DNA from: Candidatus Woesearchaeota archaeon
GTDB lineage: Archaea; Nanobdellota; Nanobdellia; Woesearchaeales; WJKL01
DNA: 6,468 nt
NCBI GenBank assembly: GCA_019322815.1
Contig: JAHWIB010000058.1
Location: 1 to 6,468, forward strand
Reading direction: 5' to 3'
A program made the translations under genes and the position numbers. A model generated the notes under the pieces. That model was not told the origin of the DNA. It did no database searches and was given only the letters and a program-made list of their open reading frames with translations. Below, piece after piece: positions 1 through 6,468 of this stretch (position 1 is the stretch's first letter; the number at the start of each line of letters is the position of its first letter).

Positions 1-447
1 GAATCTATAAATTCTCCGATTAGAATGTATGCTGGGTGGGTCATACTAATTGGAGAATATATGAATATTTGGATTATCCTTTTTTCTTTTTTTTACACTT
101 GTGTTTTTATGAATTCAAAAAGGCTCGCAGAGTATCAATTTATTAAATCAGATAAAAAATTATGCAGGGAAACTTTTAGTTTTTATAATCAAAATAAATT
201 TTTGTTACTTTTCTCAGCGTATTTATCTTTGACTATGTTTAGTCTGATAATGTTTTTTTCAGAAATTAATCTACTGATCATTATTCTTTCAATATTAATA
301 TTTATTCAGTTAATATGGTATAATAATCTTGCTTTGAAAGGAAATGTTTATGTTCAAAAACCAGTTTATGCTTTTAAAATTCCTTCATTTACTATATATT
401 CTTTATTTACATTTGGATTATTTTTGGTTGTGTTAATATTTATCTAG
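1..447 (+). CDS. C-terminal part of a UbiA-superfamily polyprenyl transferase-like membrane protein (5' end outside window)
   Basis: Frame 1 is open from the first base to the TAG at 445-447, giving 148 residues, so the gene most likely enters from the left edge. ATGs at 25 and 61 are probably internal methionines. The visible part has about four hydrophobic segments (roughly residues 13-37, 67-87, 90-107 and 128-148). A cytoplasmic-looking basic loop after the first segment carries K40-R41-x-x-E44. The order S-P-x-R-x-x-A-G (residues 5-12), a helix, then K-R-x-A-E, a charged loop and more helices matches my memory of the second half of decaprenyl-phosphate phosphoribosyltransferase-like UbiA proteins. 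These transfer a group to or from a polyprenyl phosphate in the membrane. The first Asp-rich motif of the family would lie outside the window, so the catalytic half cannot be checked. Alternatively, it is a complete small four-helix membrane protein starting at 61, where GGAG (52-55) sits 5 nt upstream as a Shine-Dalgarno-like site. The 3' end overlaps the convergent phosphoesterase gene by 8 bp. Confidence 0.6.
   Translation, partial: ESINSPIRMYAGWVILIGEYMNIWIILFSFFYTCVFMNSKRLAEYQFIKSDKKLCRETFSFYNQNKFLLLFSAYLSLTMFSLIMFFSEINLLIIILSILIFIQLIWYNNLALKGNVYVQKPVYAFKIPSFTIYSLFTFGLFLVVLIFI
11..58 (+). repeat. 13-bp inverted repeat (hairpin) around GGAG
   Basis: Bases 11-23 (ATTCTCCGATTAG) pair with 46-58 (CTAATTGGAGAAT). 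There are 12 Watson-Crick pairs and one G-U pair (18/51), with a further 3 bp inside (25-27 with 42-44) after one mismatch. The stem covers the GGAG at 52-55, which lies 5 nt before the ATG at 61. If translation started at 61, the stem would hide the ribosome site. Because the frame is open through the whole element, it more likely lies inside coding sequence and may have no role. Confidence 0.3.
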
Positions 448-1147
448 AAAGATTCCTTAATTTTCCAAATCTGTATATTTTATCAGCAACAATATAACAT
501 TCAAAATTTCTTAAATCTTGCTTTAAGAAGGGAGATAATGTTTTTTCTTTTGTTATGTCTGTTCCTTCTGTCACTAAGTTAAATGAAGGCTGTACAATTA
601 ATGTTTTACTTTTGTATTTTCCTTTTAGGAAACACTTAAATGTTTCTGTTCTTGTTTGTTCTCTTAATCCAATTGCAGGATGTTCATGCCCGATTATTAT
701 TGTTTTTACTTGTTTGGGTATTTTTATTATTTTATGACCATGTGTTATTAAGATATCATCAATAATTATTTGATCTGCTATTTCTATATTTCTTTTTTTT
801 GCAATCGGCCCTAGAATCTTATCATGATTTCCTTTTATTAGAAATAAGTTTTTGCAATGTTTGCTTAAAAAATCAATTAATCTTAATGCATATCTCCATT
901 CTTGCTCTGAAATTGTCCCTAATTCATGTTTTATATCTCCATTTATTATAATTGTGTTTGGCTTTACTTCTTTTAGAATCTTTTCCATTCTTTGTATTAG
1001 ATCTTTGAAATGTAATCTTGGAACTAATAATCCTTGTTTGTTTAATGATTCTTCAAAACCAATATGAGAATCCGCTATGATCAAAGTTTTTGATTTAGTT
1101 AAATAAAGTGCTAGATCAACTATTTTTATTTTTTTATTTATATTCAT
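440..1147 (-). CDS. Lhr-associated calcineurin-like metallophosphoesterase (ICC-like, COG1407 type)
   Basis: This 235-residue protein is full length for the family and all five metal-binding motifs are visible. They are D26-x-H28 (ADSHIG), G70-D71 (NGDIKHE), G106-N107-H108-D109, H136 in THGH, and G153-H154-x-H156 (GHEHPA). The C-terminal PSFN...EGTD stretch (187-197) is typical of the archaeal ICC-like phosphoesterases. The family binds two metal ions, usually Mn2+, and cleaves phosphodiesters or phosphomonoesters. Bacterial relatives sit in operons with a DNA ligase, an Lhr-type helicase and an exonuclease, and have DNA nuclease or phosphoesterase activity. The ATG at 1147 overlaps the helicase stop codon as ATGA, so translation is probably coupled to lhr and the two proteins likely work in one nucleic-acid repair step. 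There is no signal peptide, so it should be cytoplasmic. The last 8 bp overlap the convergent gene on the plus strand. The exact substrate is not visible from the sequence. Confidence 0.9.
   Translation of the reverse strand: MNINKKIKIVDLALYLTKSKTLIIADSHIGFEESLNKQGLLVPRLHFKDLIQRMEKILKEVKPNTIIINGDIKHELGTISEQEWRYALRLIDFLSKHCKNLFLIKGNHDKILGPIAKKRNIEIADQIIIDDILITHGHKIIKIPKQVKTIIIGHEHPAIGLREQTRTETFKCFLKGKYKSKTLIVQPSFNLVTEGTDITKEKTLSPFLKQDLRNFECYIVADKIYRFGKLRNLSR
1144..1147 (-). promoter_or_regulatory. ATGA stop/start overlap coupling lhr to the phosphoesterase
   Basis: On the minus strand ATGA at 1147-1144 contains the phosphoesterase ATG and the helicase TGA. The bases just upstream (GAAGAAAAA) are purine-rich but hold no strong Shine-Dalgarno sequence. 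Re-initiation by ribosomes finishing the helicase is therefore the simplest way the second gene is translated. Confidence 0.8.
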
Positions 1148-3732
1148 TTTTTCTTCAAACTTATTTTTGCCAAAACATTCTGATGCATCCTTTTTAGGAA
1201 TTCTATTCTGTCTTCCATTTTTAATATATCTGTATATCCCTGAACTACAAGATTAAATGCAAAAGGACTTGGCATATCTGTATGGATTTCTTCTAATTTA
1301 ATTGTTTTGTTTTCAATTCCTTTTATTATTTTTTTAGTGCTTTCTATGTCCATTAAGTCTTCGAGTACTTCTCTTCTTGCTTCTTTTAATATTGAAAAGT
1401 TTTCATCTATTCTTTTCAAAGCAGACATCAAAATCATCGAGCCGACCTGCTGTCTTCCTACTCTTTTTTGCTTTCCTTTGTAGTTTCTTAAAATCATCAA
1501 TGCTCTTGTTGCGCAGTGCCTGAATCTTCTTTTCATCACTTCTGTCCTTTCAATTGCAAATTCCATCACTTTTCTTAGTTCATCTGATTTTATTCTTTTG
1601 AAAGCTTTCATCAAATCAAATTTTTTATCTGATCTTACATAGAATCCATTGTCATTTATCCCTATTTCAACATCTTTATGGTCTGTTCTTGATACTGCAA
1701 ATGCAACTGCTCTGCTTAAGCAGTCATTTACTCTTCTTCCGAATAATGTATGAAAAACAATTATATTTCCTCTGATATCTTTTGTATGCTCTATAATTAT
1801 TCTTGTGTTTGATGGAATCTGTGAAAAATTAAACTGCTCATAAAAATATTGGTATATTGCTTCTGCTGCATTTTTATCAATGTATAGATAATCTAGTATA
1901 AAATCTATGATTTCTTTTTTTGATTTTTTTGCGCAGAATTTCTCATTCATCAACTTTCTGAAGTTTCCGATCTCATTTGCCAGATCAAAGGATAGAGGCA
2001 ACATTTCAGAGAACCATCTTGGAACAGTTGGAGGCCTTTGGGTGGAGGCAGTTACCTGAACAACCATCCCTCTTGAATATTTGAAAGTATAAGTATCTCC
2101 TCCTAATACAAAGACATCTCCTGGCTTTAGTTTCTCAACAAAAGATTCATCTAAATGGCCTATAGTTTGTGTTCCTATTTTGACTGTTATGAAAGATTCA
2201 TCTGGAATTGTTCCAATATTTGTCATGTAGATAACTCTGCCTAGTTTCCCTTTTCTTCCAATCATTCCTGTTTCTTCATCATACCAAATCCTTGCATATA
2301 TATGCCTGTCTTCCAGACTGATGTATTTTCCTGCTAAATAATCTATTATCTGCTGAAAATCTTTTCTTGGCAGATCTTTATAACAATAGCTCTGTTTTAC
2401 TAATTCATATAATTCTTCATATTTAATTTTTGATTCTAATGCAATCCCTATTATCTGCTGAGCTAGAACATCTAATGCGTTTGTTGGGATATGTATCTTG
2501 TCTATCTTCTTTTCAATTGCTGATTTTAATAAGACAGCACATTCTATTAAATCGTCACGGTCCATAACTAATAATCTGCCTTTTGCTTTTTCATGCAGCT
2601 GATGGCCTGATCTTCCTATTCTTTGCAATGCTCTTGCTACTGATTTTGGCGAAGATAATAATATAACTAAGTCAATATAACCTATATCAATCCCCAGTTC
2701 TAAAGAAGTTGAGCAGACAACACATTTCAGTTTTCCTTGTCTCAATTTCTCTTCTACATTTACTCTGTGTTCTTTAGATAATGAGCCATGATGGGCTGCA
2801 ATATTTTCTGTATAATTTTTTGGAAATTTATTTTTTAGATGGTCAACTACTCTTTCTGTTGCAGCTCTTGTATTTGTAAAGATTAAAGTTGTTTTATGGG
2901 ATTGGATTAAACTGTCTATTAAATTGTATAATGCTTCATGCGTCTGTTCTGGTGTTGTATCAATCAAATCTTTTAATGGTGATAAAACTTTTAGGTCTAA
3001 TTGTTTAATAAACTGAACATCAATTATTTTACAGGGTCTTGGCTTTTCATTTTTATAACCAACCAAGAACTTTGCGATATCTTCAATTGGAGCGACTGTT
3101 GCAGATAATCCAATTCTTGTCATATAAGAAGCCATCCTGTCCAGTCTTTCTATACTTAGAGATAGATGTACTCCTCTTTTTGAATCAGCTAATGCATGTA
3201 TCTCATCTATAATCATCCATTGAACATCTTTTAAATGTTCTATAAATTTTATACTTGAAAGAATGATTGCCAAAGATTCTGGTGTTGTAATTAAGATATG
3301 AGGAGGATTTTTCAGCATCTTTTGCTTTTCTGCTGGTGTTGTGTCTCCTGTCCTGACTGCAACTCTTATTCCTAATTGTTTATTTGCAATTTCTTCTATT
3401 TGTTTTAATGGTTCTACTAAATTTTTCTCAATATCATTGTTTAATGCTTTTAATGGAGAAACATAAATACAATATATCCTATCTTCCAATATTCCTTTTT
3501 CAGCACTATCTACTAATTCATTTAAAATAGATAAGAATCCTGTTAATGTCTTGGTTGCTCCTGTTGGTGCACTTACTAAGATATTCTCTCTTTGATGAAT
3601 TGGAACAACTCCATATAATTGTGGCAGAGAGAAGGATTTAAATCTACTGAAAAACCACTTCTTTACAGTTGGATTCAAGATTTTCTCAACTTGCTGCTGA
3701 GTGTTTGGTTTTTTTAGTGTTTCAATTGTCAT
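1144..3732 (-). CDS. lhr: Lhr-type superfamily 2 ATP-dependent helicase (Lhr core) with an altered P-loop
   Basis: This 862-residue protein has the length of archaeal Lhr-core helicases, which move 3'-to-5' on single-stranded DNA and unwind duplexes and RNA:DNA hybrids. RecA domain 1 shows the P-loop APTGATKT (55-62), motif Ia YVSPLKAL (90-97), Ib TTPESL (149-154), motif II DEIH (176-179) and motif III SAT (210-212). RecA domain 2 shows LIFTNTRAATE (283-293), STSLELGIDIG (341-351) and the arginine-finger motif QRIGRSGH (370-377). The winged-helix region (from about 390) includes NALDVLAQQIIG (418-429). The Lhr-specific beta-barrel and C-terminal part carry PTVPRWFSEMLPLS (568-581) and FGRRVND (664-670). 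In the P-loop, the usual Gly before the catalytic Lys is Thr60. The ATG at 3732 is the first possible start, because an in-frame TAA lies at 3750-3748. There is no Shine-Dalgarno sequence before it, only A-rich sequence, so it may be leaderless or rely on an A-rich leader. It is co-transcribed with the phosphoesterase. Confidence 0.95.
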   Translation of the reverse strand: MTIETLKKPNTQQQVEKILNPTVKKWFFSRFKSFSLPQLYGVVPIHQRENILVSAPTGATKTLTGFLSILNELVDSAEKGILEDRIYCIYVSPLKALNNDIEKNLVEPLKQIEEIANKQLGIRVAVRTGDTTPAEKQKMLKNPPHILITTPESLAIILSSIKFIEHLKDVQWMIIDEIHALADSKRGVHLSLSIERLDRMASYMTRIGLSATVAPIEDIAKFLVGYKNEKPRPCKIIDVQFIKQLDLKVLSPLKDLIDTTPEQTHEALYNLIDSLIQSHKTTLIFTNTRAATERVVDHLKNKFPKNYTENIAAHHGSLSKEHRVNVEEKLRQGKLKCVVCSTSLELGIDIGYIDLVILLSSPKSVARALQRIGRSGHQLHEKAKGRLLVMDRDDLIECAVLLKSAIEKKIDKIHIPTNALDVLAQQIIGIALESKIKYEELYELVKQSYCYKDLPRKDFQQIIDYLAGKYISLEDRHIYARIWYDEETGMIGRKGKLGRVIYMTNIGTIPDESFITVKIGTQTIGHLDESFVEKLKPGDVFVLGGDTYTFKYSRGMVVQVTASTQRPPTVPRWFSEMLPLSFDLANEIGNFRKLMNEKFCAKKSKKEIIDFILDYLYIDKNAAEAIYQYFYEQFNFSQIPSNTRIIIEHTKDIRGNIIVFHTLFGRRVNDCLSRAVAFAVSRTDHKDVEIGINDNGFYVRSDKKFDLMKAFKRIKSDELRKVMEFAIERTEVMKRRFRHCATRALMILRNYKGKQKRVGRQQVGSMILMSALKRIDENFSILKEARREVLEDLMDIESTKKIIKGIENKTIKLEEIHTDMPSPFAFNLVVQGYTDILKMEDRIEFLKRMHQNVLAKISLKKK

Positions 3733-3746
3733 TTTGTTTTGTTTTC

Positions 3747-3770
3747 TTTATTTTCAATATTGAAAATAAA
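3747..3770. repeat. Perfect 24-bp palindrome in the lhr leader (possible operator)
   Basis: The half-site TTTATTTTCAAT (3747-3758) is followed directly by its exact reverse complement (3759-3770), with no spacer and no mismatch. It ends 14 bp before the helicase start codon and contains the in-frame stop that fixes that start. Its size fits a binding site for a small dimeric winged-helix or ribbon-helix-helix regulator, and its place near the expected transcription start would suit repression. It could instead form a weak A-U hairpin in the mRNA. No second copy is present in the other intergenic sequence of this window. Confidence 0.6.
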
Positions 3771-3788
3771 TAATGAACTTTAATTTGG

Positions 3789-3803
3789 ATTATAGAATAT
3801 AAT
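3789..3803 (-). promoter_or_regulatory. Candidate TATA element for the lhr operon
   Basis: On the minus strand the sequence reads ATTATATTCTATAAT, an A/T-only stretch apart from one C. It lies about 57-71 nt upstream of the helicase ATG. An archaeal TATA box here would put the transcription start about 25 nt downstream, at or next to the 24-bp palindrome. The surroundings are so AT-rich that this assignment is weak. The TTTAAATAG-like stretch near 3807-3815 is an alternative. Confidence 0.3.
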
Positions 3804-3811
3804 GGCTATTT

Positions 3812-3817
3812 AAAAAA
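3812..3817 (-). terminator. T-tract after the surface-protein gene, possible archaeal terminator
   Basis: On the minus strand a run of six T (A at 3812-3817 on the plus strand) starts 12 nt after the TAA stop codon at 3832-3830. Archaeal RNA polymerase can stop on such T-runs without a stem-loop, and none is seen here. In this AT-rich spacer a run of six could be chance. Confidence 0.35.
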
Positions 3818-3829
3818 GTTAGGGTTAAA

Positions 3830-6468
3830 TTATTTCTTTTTTGATTTTTTCTGTGCAATAAAGAAATAAGCTAATACACTACCTAAGATTATCATAAAAA
3901 TAAATACAATAAATATAATCAAGCCTATATTTCCTTTCTTGGATTTAATTTCTATAAATTCATTAGGATCTTTTACTGTTAATTTTTCTACACCAAGATT
4001 TTCAACAGCTGTATCTACTATATTTGGGATATTATCAGATTCAATGTATATTAAAGGAATATCATTTTCAATAGCATATTCTTTTGATTGTTCAACAGAA
4101 TCAAAATCATAAACATTTGCTACTGCAGCTTCTTCTGATGATAGCCAAAAAGCTTCTGCTATTCCAGCTGAAGCATAAATTAGGCCATTGAATCTATAAA
4201 TCTCTTTTCCTGCTGCTTTTAAAGAATTTTCAATTTCAACAGGAACAGTATCTCCTATAATAAATATCCTCTTAATTCCTGCTGAAGATATCTTAGTATC
4301 TTCAGTCCAGGATGTCCATTCAGAATTGATATGGCTGCTAAGTACTTCAGCAAGAGCATCTTCATTAGGGCTACCTGAGATAGCTAGACTGTCTTCATGT
4401 TCTCTTATTATTGTCAAATCATAGTTTCCTATATCATCAAAGATAAAATAATATGTATTTTCTTGTTTTTTATCATAGATAGGCAATATTGCTTCTATAT
4501 CATCTGCACGGACAACAACATGATATAAATCAGTAAAAGCATCTATATTGTAAGTCAGGCTTTTATCGATTTCAAATTCAAAAGATATTCCGATCTTTAT
4601 ATTTATTTCATCATCTTTATTAAAAATAAATTTTGTATTTTCTATATCAACCTTTTGCCTGAAATTTTCTTTTATCTTTCTTAAAAGATAATTTCCAGCT
4701 TCTGTTTTATCAATTGCACCTTCTTCATATAACTCCAATAATTTTTTTGAAGCCTCTTCATTAAATATTTCTTTATATGAGAATTTTACTTTATTTTCTA
4801 CTATGTCAAAAATTAGCTCTTTCTGCTGCACCTGCGCTTCAGCTGGAGGCATTTCTCTGCTTGCTTCTTCATCTATTTCCTCTTCAGAGCATATTTTTCC
4901 GCATGCATATTTTTCTATTACATTTTCCTCATTATCTGTACCATATTCAGCTACAGCAGATTCAACACATAAGGCACCTTTAGAATAAATACAAGGATAA
5001 TTATAAATTCCCCAACCAATATCAAAATGCACCCATCCTTTGCCTGGGATATATGATTCAGCAAAAGCATGCCTTCCTCTTGAATAGATTCCTAGAAAGC
5101 TAAGGAGTGAATCTTCTTTCCATACTGCTCTTATCTGCCTTGTGGGTATATTATATGAATTTCCAAATGATACTGCTAAAGTAGAATAATCAGCACAGAC
5201 TCCTTCTTTTGCCTCTAAAATATCATAATCTGATTTATGCCATGCATCACATCCTGGCAGCATATAAGGATAACAATTATGATCATAGGTCATCAATGGA
5301 TTTTCTTTGTCACGAACCTTTTTTATCAATGTTTGTAATGCTTCAAGTTTATCTTCAGTTATTATAGGATAAGAATAGCTTCTAAGCTTATTTTCTTGAG
5401 GATGGATATCAACATAATCCTGCACTACGCTGATGCGCTTTTTTATCCATGCAAAAATTTTATTTCTATTGACATATTTTTCATATCCTTCAGGGATATC
5501 AAAAACATCATATCTTAATTTTAGATTAATTGTTATTGCGTCCTGATTGGTTATTTTTGTTTGCTTTGTTTCATAACCTTTTTTTTCAATTCTAATCTTT
5601 ATTTCTTCACTAGGTTTCTTTTTTATTCTTCCTTTAAATATCCCTTTTGAATCAGTCAGGCCTTCAAAATTATTATTTACATAAATAAGGGCATACTGAA
5701 CTGGTTTTTCTAATACAGTATCCATCACTTCAATATCAAAGTAAAATACGGCTGATTCTTCATCAGGAATAGGTTCTTCTTCAATTTGTTCTTCTTCAAT
5801 CTCTTCCTCTATTTCTTCTAATTCAAATTTAACTGGTTCTTTTTCTGCTTGTTTTTCAATTTCAGAAGGAAAAAAATCAAAATACATATCTAGGATCTTA
5901 TTTTCAGTCTTATCATAACGATGCATGTATCTGCTTGAGTAAAATTTAATATAGAATATTTTATCATTATGATACCAAAAATTATGATAAATTGGAGGGT
6001 CTGAGTAATGGTAATAATAATTTTCACTTAGGTTTAAGATTTTAATATCTTCTGCCAGATTAGGAATATTCAATTCCTGCCCTAATAAGTTTAAATCAAG
6101 CTCTGTTCTATCAATGATATTAACAGTTGCAGAAAAACCTGGATAAGACCAATAATAATAACCATAATCCTCTATCTTATCTTTAAAACTAACAATCGAT
6201 TTTAATTCAACTGTACCAATTGTCTCAGTAGGATCTATATCTTTAGGGATTATTATAGAATCGTCAGCTAATGCTAAATCACTTTCATAATTTTCTAAGT
6301 AGGTTTGAACTAATTCATGGTCTTCATCAAGATAAAGATTTTTTATCACTATTACATTTTTATTATGACTCCATGCTATCCCTATAAGATCTGTTTTAAC
6401 AAGAGAATCATATACAACATAAACATTATTATTATGAAGTTTTTTTGTCTTTGTCCATCCTAACTCCA
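3830..6468 (-). CDS. Large membrane-anchored surface protein with transglutaminase-like and CWB2-like domains (5' end outside window)
   Basis: A GTG at 6349 would give 839 residues, but the frame stays open for 39 more codons to the window edge, so the true start and any signal peptide are probably beyond it. Numbering below is from that GTG. Residues 62-146 are rich in Tyr, Trp and His. Residues 176-198 are a Glu-rich linker. Residues 200-278 look like a carboxypeptidase-regulatory-type beta domain (KPVQYALIYV, G-x-T-D-S-K-G, KKGYE). Residues about 330-450 are a transglutaminase-like domain with Cys385 (EGVCADYSTLA), His427 (GRHAFAE) and Asp443 (VHFDIGW) as a complete triad. All seven cysteines fall between 359 and 487, which suggests disulfides outside the cell. 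A second acidic linker (488-511) leads to an unrecognised beta-rich part. Residues about 652-795 resemble cell-wall-binding repeat 2 (IKRIFIIGD...LKAAGKEIYRFNG...AGIAEAF). A transmembrane helix (806-831) and the tail KKSKKK finish the protein, so the bulk should face outward. The family has protease, amidase or cross-linking members; the actual reaction is unknown. Confidence 0.85.
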   Translation of the reverse strand, partial: ELGWTKTKKLHNNNVYVVYDSLVKTDLIGIAWSHNKNVIVIKNLYLDEDHELVQTYLENYESDLALADDSIIIPKDIDPTETIGTVELKSIVSFKDKIEDYGYYYWSYPGFSATVNIIDRTELDLNLLGQELNIPNLAEDIKILNLSENYYYHYSDPPIYHNFWYHNDKIFYIKFYSSRYMHRYDKTENKILDMYFDFFPSEIEKQAEKEPVKFELEEIEEEIEEEQIEEEPIPDEESAVFYFDIEVMDTVLEKPVQYALIYVNNNFEGLTDSKGIFKGRIKKKPSEEIKIRIEKKGYETKQTKITNQDAITINLKLRYDVFDIPEGYEKYVNRNKIFAWIKKRISVVQDYVDIHPQENKLRSYSYPIITEDKLEALQTLIKKVRDKENPLMTYDHNCYPYMLPGCDAWHKSDYDILEAKEGVCADYSTLAVSFGNSYNIPTRQIRAVWKEDSLLSFLGIYSRGRHAFAESYIPGKGWVHFDIGWGIYNYPCIYSKGALCVESAVAEYGTDNEENVIEKYACGKICSEEEIDEEASREMPPAEAQVQQKELIFDIVENKVKFSYKEIFNEEASKKLLELYEEGAIDKTEAGNYLLRKIKENFRQKVDIENTKFIFNKDDEINIKIGISFEFEIDKSLTYNIDAFTDLYHVVVRADDIEAILPIYDKKQENTYYFIFDDIGNYDLTIIREHEDSLAISGSPNEDALAEVLSSHINSEWTSWTEDTKISSAGIKRIFIIGDTVPVEIENSLKAAGKEIYRFNGLIYASAGIAEAFWLSSEEAAVANVYDFDSVEQSKEYAIENDIPLIYIESDNIPNIVDTAVENLGVEKLTVKDPNEFIEIKSKKGNIGLIIFIVFIFMIILGSVLAYFFIAQKKSKKK

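Noticed and set aside
11..58. Hairpin hiding GGAG before the ATG at 61, as an RNA thermometer or riboswitch-like translation switch.
   Set aside because: The whole element lies in an open frame whose translation looks like UbiA-type coding sequence, so the ATG at 61 is probably internal. The stem is listed as a repeat only.
555..1067. Plus-strand open frames of 60 and 71 codons opposite the phosphoesterase.
   Set aside because: They lie antisense to a gene with all its catalytic motifs, and their translations show no domain or start signal.
3733..3829. The spacer as a possible home for a small RNA gene or short peptide.
   Set aside because: At 97 bp and very AT-rich, it has no G/C-rich structure such as archaeal small RNAs show, and no open frame with a start site.
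4777..4988. Plus-strand open frames of 61 and 68 codons opposite the surface-protein gene.
   Set aside because: They are antisense to the Glu/Ala-rich linker, whose composition removes stops on the other strand; their Ser/Leu-rich translations are by-products.
5756..5824. TTC-rich repeated stretch as a possible microsatellite or regulatory repeat.
   Set aside because: It is the coding sequence of the Glu-rich linker (residues 176-198) read on the other strand; the repeat units are imperfect and mix GAA and GAG codons.

Overview
The window is AT-rich, with short intergenic gaps, lysine- and isoleucine-rich proteins and A/T-ending codons. The helicase and the ICC-like phosphoesterase are of archaeal type, and one protein looks anchored at the surface by a C-terminal membrane helix with a lysine-rich tail. 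Together this suggests a small-genome archaeon, most plausibly a DPANN lineage (Woesearchaeota/Pacearchaeota-like). The taxonomic placement is an inference; no rRNA or other marker gene is present.

Layout. Bases 1-447 (+) are the C-terminal part of a polytopic membrane protein that enters from the left edge. It resembles the end of UbiA-superfamily polyprenyl transferases of the decaprenyl-phosphate phosphoribosyltransferase type. It converges on, and overlaps by 8 bp, a minus-strand pair: a metallophosphoesterase (440-1147) and an Lhr-type superfamily 2 helicase (1144-3732). The pair is joined by a 4-bp ATGA stop/start overlap. A 97-bp spacer (3733-3829) holds a perfect 24-bp palindrome just before the helicase start, a candidate TATA element and a T-tract. 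From 3830 to the right edge (-) lies a large, probably secreted and membrane-anchored protein. It has a carboxypeptidase-regulatory-like beta domain, a transglutaminase-like Cys-His-Asp domain, a region resembling cell-wall-binding repeat 2 (CWB2), and a C-terminal transmembrane helix. Its reading frame stays open to the window edge, so its N-terminus is missing.

How the genes fit together. The helicase and phosphoesterase form an operon and probably act together in nucleic-acid repair; the Lhr/phosphoesterase pairing is a recurring one. The other two genes concern the cell envelope (lipid-linked precursor synthesis and a surface protein) and look like unrelated neighbours of the repair pair.

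I see no RNA gene, CRISPR array, insertion sequence or clear sign of recent transfer. The least ordinary items are the altered P-loop of the helicase (APTGATKT), the palindrome in front of it, and the domain combination of the surface protein.
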